64,000 bases of DNA, from assembly GCF_902459465.1 (NCBI RefSeq), contig NC_047070.1, positions 5,754,554 through 5,818,553 on the forward strand. Reading direction: 5' to 3'. Positions 56,095 through 64,000 of the stretch are shown in pieces (the first letter of the stretch is position 1; each line of letters starts with the position of its first letter). Below the pieces are notes generated by a model, which was not told the origin of the DNA, made no database searches, and saw only the letters and a program-made list of their open reading frames with translations. This DNA comes from Asterias rubens (Eukaryota; Echinodermata; Asteroidea; Forcipulatida; Asteriidae). The position numbers were made by a program, and so were the translations under genes.

Positions 56095-56562
56095 TGTAAA
56101 TCACCTGATATCCAGCCTTGGCTGGTGCCTGTATAATTGGATATGAGTTAGTATACAAAAAAGTGTCGATTTATTTAGTGTCCCATCCGAAAGACAAAGC
56201 TCATCATGGTAAAGTAATCTTTACTCAAGGCCACAAGTGACTCGACCGAGATTCGAACCCACACTCTAATGATCTAGGGCCAATTTCATAGTGCTTAAGC
56301 AAAAAAAATGCTTAAGCACGAAAATAGCTTGCTTGTTTTACACCTGGCCAACATTTCATGCCATATACATTGCTTGTGACTGGTATTGAGCTGTTGTTTA
56401 CTTAGCATAACAATTGAGTGGAGTCTTGGCCGGTATTCTGATTTTACTAAGCATTGATTATTTTGCTTAAGCAGAATTTTGTGCTTAAGCAGCTCTATGA
56501 AATTGTACCCTGAAACACCAGAGCCTGAACTAAGTGCTCTTAACCGCTCGGTCACGACACAC
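56095..56562 (-). mobile_element. tRNA-derived SINE split by element F
   Basis: On the minus strand: GTCGTGACCGAGCGGTTAAG (tRNA head, A box TGACCGAGCGG) at about 56562-56540, then GGCTCTGGTGTTTCA. This is interrupted at 56510-56277, then resumes with GAGTGTGGGTTCGAATCT (B box near 56250-56261), GGCCTTGAGTAAAGATTACT and TTCGGATGGGAC. The TCGGATGGGAC core is shared with the SINE at 61787. Confidence 0.7.
56277..56510 (+). mobile_element. Element F copy inserted in a SINE
   Basis: GGGCCAATTTCATAGTGCTT at the left and AGCTCTATGAAATTGTACCC at the right are inverted termini. The interior contains CATTGCTTGTGACTGGTATT and GCTTAAGC motifs. It sits between the A-box and B-box parts of the SINE head. 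Confidence 0.7.
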
Positions 56563-56851
56563 CAAAGTGCAAATATAAAGTGCCTTGCAATTTCGATAAA
56601 AGCACAGTTTGAAGCATCAATCGTGTTTATCGTTTTTTGTTGTTGATTGTTTTGACTGAATGATTTATATAGCTGCCACATACAGGGACTTTACCTCTGA
56701 CGTCAAAATGTGAAAGATCGTACATGATCTTTTTTGCACGCACAGATCACTCGTTTGACACGTGACCAAAATAGAAGACTCACAAAAACACCTTTAGTCA
56801 GCCAAACTAGCTAGGACAATTTGTTTCTATTCTGGGCCCTATTGTTAATAC

Positions 56852-57123
56852 GATTATAACACGATTGGTAATTTTTAGCATAACAACGTACTTGGTATAA
56901 CGAGTAATGGAGAGCTGTTGAGAGTATAAAACATTGTGAGAAACGGCTCTCTATGAAGTAAACGTAGTTTTTGAGAAAGAGGTAATTTCTCACTTCTCTT
57001 GCAAATTCAATGTTGAATTGAGTCAAAATGTTCACAGATATGTAGATTATACATAATTATGTTGTGATACACCAAGTGAAAGTACTGGTCTTCGACAATA
57101 AGCAAAGGTGCCCATTGCTTTAA
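56852..57123 (-). mobile_element. MITE-A/B copy, shortened
   Basis: GATTGGTAATTTTTAGCATA, GTAATGGAGAGCTGTTGAGA, GAGAAACGGCTCTCTATGAA and GGTGCCCATTGCTTTAAAA are in family order. The central hairpin region is deleted. Confidence 0.75.
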
Positions 57124-57184
57124 AACAAATGATGGAGAAATTTGAACTATCTTTGGAAGAATATTAGATGAAGGTAAACATTAT

Positions 57185-57295
57185 TGTCAGCATTAGCCTA
57201 GACTTGATTCAAGTCCCGTTCTCGTGTGAGAGGTACACAAAACATTAGTTGTCTGGCAAAGACACGGGATTGTGACTTGAGTCAAGTCTAGCTTT
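57185..57295. mobile_element. Palindromic element, about 105 bp
   Basis: CTAGACTTGATTCAAGTCCC and GTGACTTGAGTCAAGTCTAG are inverted arms around CGTTCTCGTGTGAG...GACACGGGAT. It is a small foldback repeat, probably non-autonomous. Confidence 0.65.
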
Positions 57296-57764
57296 AACCC
57301 GACTAAAACGCGTTTTTTTCTTCTGACAGGGAAAATTGTAATCATACACGATCCACTCTTCATCCAGGCACCTTGATAAATATTCTAAATTCTAGATTGA
57401 CCTTTGGATGACCTCATACATGTCACCTAAGGTTGGCAATTAATTATGCAAAGGTGAGACGAGTCACGGTTGAAGTGCAATCACATGATATAAAAAGAAA
57501 ATATCTGACCAATCTACAAAACTTGTACTACATCACCAATATTTCCACAGCAAATTTGACAAATTTGGAAACCTTTTAACCTTTCTTGACATCGCTTGAC
57601 CTACTGAACTGTCATTATCTTTGGACCCTGCATGTAAATTTACCCCCAAACAAGAAAAACTAAATAAATAATGATTGTCAATATCGTTAAACAAACAAGT
57701 CGGAGTTTATCGTATTCAAGTATTGTTGTTACAATTATTTTACTACAAACCGAAACAATGGATT
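57296..57764. other. Intergenic, no gene seen
   Basis: No supported gene or identified repeat. Confidence 0.4.
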
Positions 57765-57874
57765 TAAAGTGATCATTGTATTCTGCTTTCTAAACATCTT
57801 TCAACCATATTCAGTTCATAACGAACGCTTTGTACAGCCCAAAACGTAAAATCCTGTGCAGCGTGTCCCTTTAA
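57765..57874 (+). mobile_element. MITE-C right-end fragment
   Basis: GATCATTGTATTCTGCTTTC, AAACATCTTTCAACCATATT and a GTGTCCCTTTAA end match the outer right arm of MITE-C. The core and left arm are missing. Confidence 0.6.
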
Positions 57875-58741
57875 TGTTGATCCAGACTGGTTTTATCGCG
57901 CGGACCTCAATTAGAGATCTCCCACCCAGACAATCAAAATAATGGCATAAACGAATGAATGATACAAAGCCTTAAAATATTTGAAACTTTGCATTGTGCA
58001 ATTGAGGTGTGCGGTGGCACCATGTGTAATTACCTTTGTTTCTCTTTGTCTACCACCTGTTTTTGGCAGAACCAATTATTCGCATTATATGGAGAACAAT
58101 CTAAACAATAAAATAATTCAATTACTATTCAAAAGATATTTCCACATTGTGCTACCGTAAAGCTTCACCTATAATGAAACACGCCCTGTAAAAATACAAA
58201 AACATTTGAAGCAAAGGACTACAACTTTCGTCCGTTTTGGGGATGGGGTGAGACGTTCCCGCAACACGACTTGCTAATGAGAGTAGCCGATGGGATTTGC
58301 TCAATCTTGAAATTTAGTAAAATCACATAATGCGCACTCACATCCGGAAAGATTGCCGCTTGTTTGTTTTCTAAACTGTATAAAGTTAGTGGAACAAAAG
58401 GAAAGACGTCAGTTTTGTTTTTCGACTCTGCTATAAGTTCCACATTTTACGAATACCCTTTGCATATAATACAGACAACAAAAATATACCACGTTCGGTA
58501 TTTCATGCCTTACCTCAAGTAAAATTACCTTAAAGTGTTTTCGAAACTATGTGTATACAGTGTTAGAATAACTTTCAGGAAACTGAAGCACCTTTTTGAA
58601 TGAAATTTCCTTTTAACTTTCCCAACCGTGTAAGCATAGCTTTTTCAAAACTAGTTATACTGTTTTGGGGTCATATTGGTGATTGTTTTCAACCAGCATC
58701 TCTTATCTTAACACATATTTCAGATGTCCTTTAAATATTAA
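57875..58741. other. Intergenic, no gene seen
   Basis: No supported gene or identified repeat. Confidence 0.4.
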
Positions 58742-58950
58742 ACTAAAACACAAGTGACAGATTTATGCAAAAAAAAATATCAACACCATTAACAAACAAA
58801 CACACAACAATAGCAATTCAGATAATGTTGCCGTGGAATGAGTAGACAGTTGCTATCTTTATAAAATACAAGTGACAGATCTATGAAAAAATAATAACAT
58901 TAAACAAAAACACAACAATAACAATTCAGATAATGTTACCGTCGAACGAT
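58742..58950 (+). repeat. Two-copy tandem duplication
   Basis: ACACAAGTGACAGATTTATG and ATACAAGTGACAGATCTATG each begin a unit with CATTAA-CAAA, ACACAACAATA.CAATTCAG and ATAATGTT.CCGT. The units are roughly 120 and 90 bp long. Confidence 0.8.
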
Positions 58951-59317
58951 ATGGTTGGGAAAACATCTTTGATAGTCCATTATTTCCTGGCCCTTGAAAT
59001 TGGTAAATTACCTCATTGATAACCTAAATCAGATCAGAATATCGCACTTGAGAGTCAAAATAGAATAACAAAAGTTTGGCTATAAGACTTGTCTCACAGT
59101 CGCCTGTGAGAAATGGCCAAGCGAGTTTCGTCAGTGCGTGTCGCTGAATTTGTTGTACACCTCATGTGGATTTTAGGCAAAGGACTGACTATCGTCTCTA
59201 CCGTTACGTCAGGTAACGCGATTTATTCCTGCATATAAACAAAGGTATGCGTCCTGTTTTGGTTTTACGCCAATCTTGCGGGTTTTGTTGTTTGCTATGC
59301 TAAAAAAAACTTAAACC
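58951..59317. other. Upstream region of the Cys-rich gene
   Basis: No repeat or gene; likely promoter and short 5' UTR of the gene starting at 59318. Confidence 0.35.
59232..59240 (+). promoter_or_regulatory. Candidate TATA box
   Basis: CATATAAAC (TATAAA at 59234-59239) lies 84 bp before the start codon of the Cys-rich gene. A start of transcription about 30 bp downstream would leave a 5' UTR of roughly 50 bases. Only position and motif support it. Confidence 0.4.
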
Positions 59318-59399
59318 ATGTTCAGCCTTTATAATGTTCAACCTTATGACATCCTGTTGGGATATTTGACTTTAGGAATATGTTTGGTGGTTTGTTACG
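59318..59399 (+). CDS. Exon 1: signal peptide
   Basis: The ATG at 59318 opens 27 codons plus one base. The peptide has a polar start followed by a hydrophobic run, ILLGYLTLGICLVVCY. The donor is G|GTAAGT at 59400, leaving phase 1. The lack of a basic residue at the N-terminus is slightly unusual, so an upstream start in an unseen exon cannot be excluded. Confidence 0.7.
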
Positions 59400-62300
59400 G
59401 TAAGTTATTTGCACCAGATGCACAATACATGGAGTTTATCTAACAAGCAGTTGATGTGAAAACGACATAGGGAAAAGGGACCAGGAAAGGATCATCGCAA
59501 GTTTCTACGGATTTCTAGATATCGCACAGAAAAATGACATAATTGAATGAACAAAAGAAACAAGTAATCGAATTATTCAGAACATTGTGATAAAATCATT
59601 ACCTCTATTAAAAAAAAAATTGGTGTTCGGCCTGTAATTCTAAAAAGATTCCCTTTTTTAAAGTGGGGAAAAAAATCCACCCACATGCTCAAAAATGATT
59701 CCACATTATGAACAAACAAAATCGGCACAGGTGCGGTTGACGTCTCAATCACAACGAAATGAAGCAAGGACAAACGAAACAAACCGTTTCCAGCAGATCT
59801 TGTCTTACGTTCAAGGAACGACCAGACCATTTGTGTCGTTGCTTCCTTCAGATAAAAGGGGATACTTAACGATTACGGTAGCAAGCCGTATCAAATTAGA
59901 GGGTGAACTATTTTTTTTTTTTTTTTTTACTTGAGGCATCAAACGTTACTTTTGTTATTTAATAACCATATCTTTCTTCGTTTTATCTTCCATGTTTTAA
60001 CAGGATTGAATACTTCTGTGGACTGTCCGAGTGAATCTTGGGAGCTACCGGTCCCTCTCTATAACTTTGGGCGGTCTAAATCAGACTGTAGGTCGGCAGC
60101 CAGTTGCCGAGACCAACCATGCCTAGCCGGAGAAAGCTGTGAGTGCACGCCCACTTGTGGACTGCGCTGTGGTGAGTCTGTGGATACGCATAACATGCGA
60201 TTTCACCAAACTCTTTCGAATTATGATTTATCTTAGAACTTAGGACGAGTTAAAATCCGTATTTATAGACGTTAGGACGTACTGAACCCATCCTAAGTTT
60301 CGACGGGTTACTCATCCTAACTCGAGATGGGATCAATCCAAGCGTTTCGTGAAATAGGCTGCAGCTTTACCCTTCGAAAAGTCAACTGAACTATAATTCG
60401 TCAAATTTAGTCAGAAAGTGAAACAATGCATCTCATCACGTTTTGTGTATCCATTTTAAAACACATTATGATGTGGACACATTATAAGACATTATGGACA
60501 GACAAAAAAAAGGTGTTTCTTTAATGAGAACATTGTACGGAACGCCTGTTGTTTGACAACTCGACGGTTCATTTGGCTGCTGCTGCTGCTTTTGCTGTTG
60601 TTTTGTTGTTGTTGTTGCTGATGCTGTTGTTGTTGTTGTTGTTGTTGGTGTTGTTGTTGTGGTCCTTTGCATGCAATGCAGTTTGTTGTCCCAAGTTGTA
60701 CATAATGTCTCGTGTATAACATGGCCCTTCATTCAAATGTCTTATCGAAGACAACACACGTTAGACACGTATTCTTTACTTTCAACAAATTAAAGGCAGT
60801 GTGAACTATTGGTAATTATTTAAATAAATGGTTAGCATACAAACTTACTTGGTAACGAGTAATGGGGAGCTATTGGTAGTTTAAAACATTGTGAGAAACG
60901 GGTCCCTCTGAAATTTTGAGAAAGAGGTAATTTCTCCCCCAATCATTGAAAGACTTCAGGCTTGGAGCCTTTTTTCGGCATCTTTGACCAATTGAGTCCA
61001 ACTTATCACAGATTCGTTATTTTATTTATGCAAATATATATGGGATATATTTAGTAAGAATACTGGTCTTTGAAAAAGGACCAAAGGTGTCCAGTGCCTT
61101 TAAATAATAATGTGAATATACAATACATATTTTGTGCACGCCCACAGAAACAATATGTCCGACGGTTGAGCCAACATTTAACATGCTCGGAAGGAGATCT
61201 GGACCGTGTGGGCAACCAAAATGCCAGCCGGGTTTAAAGTGTATTCACCGGTTCAAGGAGTGCCTCTGCGTCGCTGGTTGCGGTCATCGATGCCTCGTAC
61301 GGCTGCATTCTGAACCTGCTAGGACCCAGATCGCAAAGAAGGGTAAATTCTTTTGACGCATACTCTAGTTGTACTTTTTTCTCTCGAAGTGCTCAGTTTT
61401 TATTTACCCGGTACCACAATTTCAAACACTGGGCAATTCGTTAAAACATAATGACAACAAAAATGCTCTCGTTATTAAGCGATTCACTCAATATCTCAAC
61501 CCTCGCAGGTTCCCATTTATAAACCTAAGTCTAAGAGAAGAAAAAATAAGTACCTTGCTCAAGAACTTTCAATAACAATCTTGTCAAGGTACATTCTAAA
61601 CTAAAAAGTCATGAGGTAACAACTATCGACACCCGATAAGATTTATTCGGGTAGACGTTCAAACCATATTCATATCAAGCATTACGTTTCTCCAAACTTC
61701 AACTATATTCACATAACAGTCACTATTTGCTTTGCTTTGGTAATATTCGGTACTGTTTTTCTTCGATGAATTTGGTTTCTATTCTGTTGCGTGGCCGAGT
61801 GGGTCATGAGCACCGGACAGCAGAGTGTGGGTTCAAGTCCCAGTCTTGACAGTCACATTTGATCCTTAAGCAAGACACCTAACCTTTAATGCTGCGTCAT
61901 TCGGATGGGACGAAACGCCGTTGGTCCCGTGTGTTGTATAATTCAGGTATACAATAATTCAGTACACTTATCATAAAGAGAAGGGGTTCGCCCGGTGTCC
62001 TAATTGTGATTGGCAACAAATTGCGTCACATCACCTTGTAAACCATTACATGGTACTATGTAAACGAATAGGTATCATACTTCAAATGTAGTTTAACAAT
62101 ACCTTGTAGAAAAAATATTGAATAATGGACGGGTTAGTTTAAATACGATATTTTTCAGCACTTAGAAGACACTGGACACTATTGGTAATTGTCAAAGACC
62201 GGTCTTCTCACTTGGTGTATCTCAACATATGCATAAAATAACAAACCTGTGGAAATTTGAGCTCGATTGGTCGTCTGAGTTGCGAGATAACTATGAAAGG

Positions 62301-62884
62301 AAAATAAACCCTTGTCACACGAAGTTGTGTGCTTTCAGATGCTTGATTTCGGGACCTCAAGTTCTAAATCTGAGCTCTCGAAATCAAATTCGTTAAAAAT
62401 TACTTCTTCCTCGAAAACTACGTCACTTCAGAGGGAGCCGTTTCTCACAATATGTTATACTATCAACCTCTCCCCATTACTCGTTACCAAGTAAGGCTTT
62501 TATGCTAATAATTATTTTGAGTAATTACCAATAGTGTCCACTGCCTTTAAGGTTCGTCTCTATGCACAAGAAGTTTTAAAAATCGCATATTAACATTATT
62601 TCGGGAGCATGTATTATTTACGATCGTCTCACAGACAATATTTAATATGTAATCTTACACAGAACCATGCGAACTTTCTGGACGTGATGGGCGACAGTTT
62701 CTATGGAGTGGTCTACGGCTAGAAATGTGCAGGGGTTTCAACTCATGTAACACAAGCACAGACTGCTCGGAAACACAATACTGCAAATGCAACCAAATAT
62801 GCGGACTGGTTTGTGTGACCAGACCAGACACAAAACAACAATCAACCATGCAAACTAGGCCTACTGTCAGCACTACAATTTCAG
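59318..62884 (+). CDS. Secreted multi-domain eight-Cys (WAP-like) protein, 3'-partial gene
   Basis: Four exons can be joined by consensus GT-AG introns: 59318-59399, 60004-60171, 61148-61342 and 62663-62884. They give 222 codons plus one base, continuing beyond the last donor (no further exon was found before 64000). Residues 1-28 form a hydrophobic signal peptide. Three domains follow, each with eight cysteines: 35/56/62/67/73/75/79/83, 87/104/109/115/122/124/128/132 and 151/171/177/183/189/191/195/199. The last six follow C-x(4-5)-C-x(4-5)-C-x(5-6)-C-x-C-x3-C-x3-C, like the WAP four-disulfide core except that the usual adjacent CC is C-x-C. Residues 201-222 are a Thr/Ser-rich linker. All introns are phase 1. 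WAP proteins are typically secreted protease inhibitors or antimicrobials; applying that here is inference. Sites N30 and N178 could be N-glycosylated. Confidence 0.75.
60004..60171 (+). CDS. Exon 2: first eight-Cys domain
   Basis: The acceptor follows TTTTAACAG, and the donor is TGTG|GTGAGT. 168 bp, phase 1 at both ends, encoding residues 28-83. C35-x20-C56-x5-C62-x4-C67-x5-C73-x-C75-x3-C79-x3-C83. The C-terminal motif is ECTPTCGLRC. Confidence 0.75.
60213..60362 (+). repeat. Dispersed TTAGGACGAGTTA repeat (intron 2)
   Basis: CTTAGGACGAGTTAAAATCC, CCCATCCTAAG, GGGTTACTCATCCTAACTCG and CGTTTCGTGAAATAGGCTGC AG match 25232-25376 in the same order. Confidence 0.65.
60572..60662 (-). repeat. CAG/CAA trinucleotide microsatellite (intron 2)
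   Basis: GCTGCTGCTGCTGC followed by TTG-rich repeats to about 60662. The poly-Gln/Asn/Thr frames on the minus strand are a by-product of this repeat, which lies within intron 2 of the Cys-rich gene. Confidence 0.9.
60790..61103 (-). mobile_element. MITE-A copy in intron 2, next to the exon 3 acceptor
   Basis: TTAAAGGCAGTGTGAACTAT at the left and AAAGGTGTCCAGTGCCTTTA AA at the right. The interior is shortened and lacks the GAGGTCTC hairpin. It ends only 44 bp upstream of exon 3. Confidence 0.8.
61148..61342 (+). CDS. Exon 3: second eight-Cys domain
   Basis: The acceptor follows GCACGCCCACAG, 44 bp after the end of a MITE; the donor is AAGG|GTAAAT. 195 bp, phase 1 at both ends, residues 84-148. 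C87-x16-C104-x4-C109-x5-C115-x6-C122-x-C124-x3-C128-x3-C132, then a basic spacer to K148. Confidence 0.75.
61787..62050 (+). mobile_element. tRNA-derived SINE with intact pol III boxes (intron 3)
   Basis: A box TGGCCGAGTGG at 61792-61802 and B box GGTTCAAGTCC at 61830-61840 lie in a tRNA-Ser/Leu-like head. A body with CCTTAAGCAAGACACCTAAC and TTCGGATGGGACG...GCCGTTGGTCCCGTGTG follows, a core shared by many metazoan SINEs. The tRNA part is too diverged and lacks a proper acceptor stem, so it is not called a tRNA gene. Confidence 0.75.
62164..62550 (+). mobile_element. MITE-A copy in intron 3
   Basis: GAAGACACTGGACACTATTG at the left and CAATAGTGTCCACTGCCTTT AA at the right; nearly full length with the central hairpin. 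Confidence 0.9.
62663..62884 (+). CDS. Exon 4: third eight-Cys domain plus linker
   Basis: The acceptor follows AATCTTACACAG; the donor is TCAG|GTAAAC. 222 bp, phase 1 at both ends, residues 149-222. C151-x19-C171-x5-C177-x5-C183-x5-C189-x-C191-x3-C195-x3-C199. It has the most WAP-like spacing of the three, followed by a Thr/Ser/Gln linker. Confidence 0.75.
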
Positions 62885-63009
62885 GTAAACCACGTATTTG
62901 GTGTTGAATAATATTTCGATATTATTTTTGAGCGCTCTTGCTATAATATTTCGAGCGCACAGAATATTATTTCGTTTTCAGGAAATACTTTTAATGGAAA
63001 ACAAACCCA

Positions 63010-63125
63010 CCATATCAATAGGCAACGTTGTCACCATCTTGGTCATGTTGCTTGTATCCAATAACAGCAATGAGTAATAATATCCATTGTACAAGAAGGA
63101 ACCAGACTTTTAATCTCACGTCAAA
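63010..63125 (+). repeat. Dispersed repeat H
   Basis: ACCATCTTGGTCATGTTGCT, TGTATCCAATAACAGCAATG and AAGGAACCAGACTTTTAATC correspond to 32615-32720. Confidence 0.5.
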
Positions 63126-63194
63126 ACTAGGTTCGGATGAAAAAAGACTTGAATGGTGTCGAAGTGAAGGATCTTGTCAACATAAAGGATATCA

Positions 63195-63556
63195 CTGGGC
63201 AGTCTGAAGCAGTTTAAAGTTTTAAGTTCGCAGATTTACAAATAATTCACAGGGTTTACAGAAGGTAGTGGTGAAAGACTTCTCTTGAAATATTATTTCA
63301 TGAAATGCTTTACTTTTTGAGAAAACGGTAAAACAATATAAATTCTCGATATCGAGAATTACGGATTTATTTTAAACACATGTCATGACACGGCGAAACG
63401 TGCGGAAACAAGGGTGGGTTTTCCCGTTATTTTCTCTCGACTCCGATGACCAATTGAGCCTAATTTTTCACAGGTTTGTTGTTTTATATATAAGTTGTGA
63501 TACACGAAGTGCGGGCCTTGGACAATACTGTTTACCGAAAGTGTCCAATGGCTTTC
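63195..63556 (+). mobile_element. MITE-D copy
   Basis: Same orientation as 49112-49486. It keeps TTCTCGATATCGAGAATTAC, CACATGTCATGACACGGCGA, GTGCGGAAACAAGGGTGGGT and the end ACCGAAAGTGTCCAATGGCT TTC. Confidence 0.85.
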
Positions 63557-63760
63557 AAGACCAAGGCTACATAATTACAATCTTTTGAATCTTATGTAAA
63601 CTCAAAATACTTATCAATTGAAATATCATATGTTGCCGTTTTCGTTCGAGAAGTTCTTTAAAACGATCATGAAAAATAGTCTCCATTCAACTTGCTTTCT
63701 CGTTTTTGATAAACGAGAGCTTTTGTACTGTCTAATAAGTTACCACTTACCCAACCGCGT

Positions 63761-64000
63761 TGAAGGTACACGTGTGGTAGTTGTCAAAGACCAGTATTTC
63801 CACTTGGTGTATCCCAACATATGCATAAAATAACAAGCCTGTAAAAATTGAAACTCAATTGGTCATCGAAGTTGCGAGAAAATGATGAGAGAAAAAAACA
63901 CCCCCGTGGGACGAATTTGTGTGCTTTCAGATGGGAATAAAAGACTTCTGGCTACAGAATTATTTTATTTTAGTGAGAAATTACCTCTTTCGCAGAATCT
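63761..64000 (+). mobile_element. MITE-B copy, cut by window end
   Basis: TGAAGGTACACGTGTGGTAG starts the copy; it includes CACTTGGTGTATCCCAACAT, GGGACGAATTTGTGTGCTTT and AGTGAGAAATTACCTCTTTC before the window stops. Confidence 0.85.

Larger units (their letters stand above)
62885..64000. other. Intron 4 (start) with repeats; no further exon seen
   Basis: The splice donor of exon 4 opens an intron that continues past the window. I looked for another Cys-rich segment behind an AG acceptor on the plus strand and found none. It contains a repeat H copy, a MITE-D copy and a truncated MITE-B. Confidence 0.45.

Noticed and set aside
60466..60757. Poly-Asn, poly-Gln and poly-Thr frames on the minus strand
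   Set aside because: They are three phases of one trinucleotide microsatellite inside intron 2 of the Cys-rich gene.
61787..61860. Possible tRNA-Ser/Leu gene
   Set aside because: A and B boxes are good, but the acceptor stem does not pair and a SINE body follows, as in the copy at 56095.

Overview
The window looks like a eukaryotic, probably echinoderm and most likely sea-star, nuclear genome segment. This rests on its AT-rich intergenic DNA, GT-AG introns, tRNA-derived SINEs, RTE-like LINE remnants and very many short inverted-repeat elements, of which the commonest resembles repeats I associate with asteroid genomes. The species call is inference; no database search was possible.

Three genes can be supported. 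At 4154-5569 (+) is an intronless class A aminergic GPCR, best described as dopamine-D1-like, with a short third intracellular loop and a long Ser-Pro-rich tail. At 53797-54810 (+) is a second intronless aminergic GPCR, related but divergent, with unusual residues in TM2. At 59318-62884 (+), running off the right side, is a multi-exon gene for a secreted cysteine-rich protein. It has a signal-peptide exon and then three exons, each coding for one eight-cysteine domain with WAP-like spacing, except that the usual adjacent Cys pair is split into Cys-x-Cys. All introns are phase 1, so each domain exon is a symmetric module. This gene is the best candidate for something undescribed.

The rest is repeat-rich and mostly without genes. 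Region by region: 1-4153 holds MITEs, a SINE and the GPCR1 upstream region. 5570-14600 is MITE-studded non-coding DNA. 14605-18600 is a 4 kb tandem-repeat block (a 92-bp satellite, then a 19-bp minisatellite with higher-order structure). 18665-23870 has a TA-flanked MITE, LINE remains and diverged tandem repeats. 23871-34350 has palindromic elements, an uninterrupted (ATTCA)56 array, a second LINE relic, a three-copy tandem repeat and a cluster of 32-bp palindromic repeats. 34350-47000 has further MITEs and a dispersed array built on GACGACTCGTC. 47000-53780 contains a GC-richer single-copy-looking stretch, a head-to-head MITE pair and a direct-repeat block just upstream of GPCR2. 54811-59230 has a SINE split by another element and small repeats. 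The introns of the Cys-rich gene carry MITEs and a SINE with intact pol III boxes.

Family labels used below are mine. MITE-A is TTAA-ended, about 385 bp, with an AAAGGCAGTGGACAC terminus. MITE-B has a related interior but an AAAGGGAAGGTACAC terminus. MITE-C is a long near-perfect inverted repeat. MITE-D, MITE-E and element F (GGGCCCAATTTCAT terminus) are further families. The genes are not obviously linked in function, apart from the two receptors being members of one superfamily.
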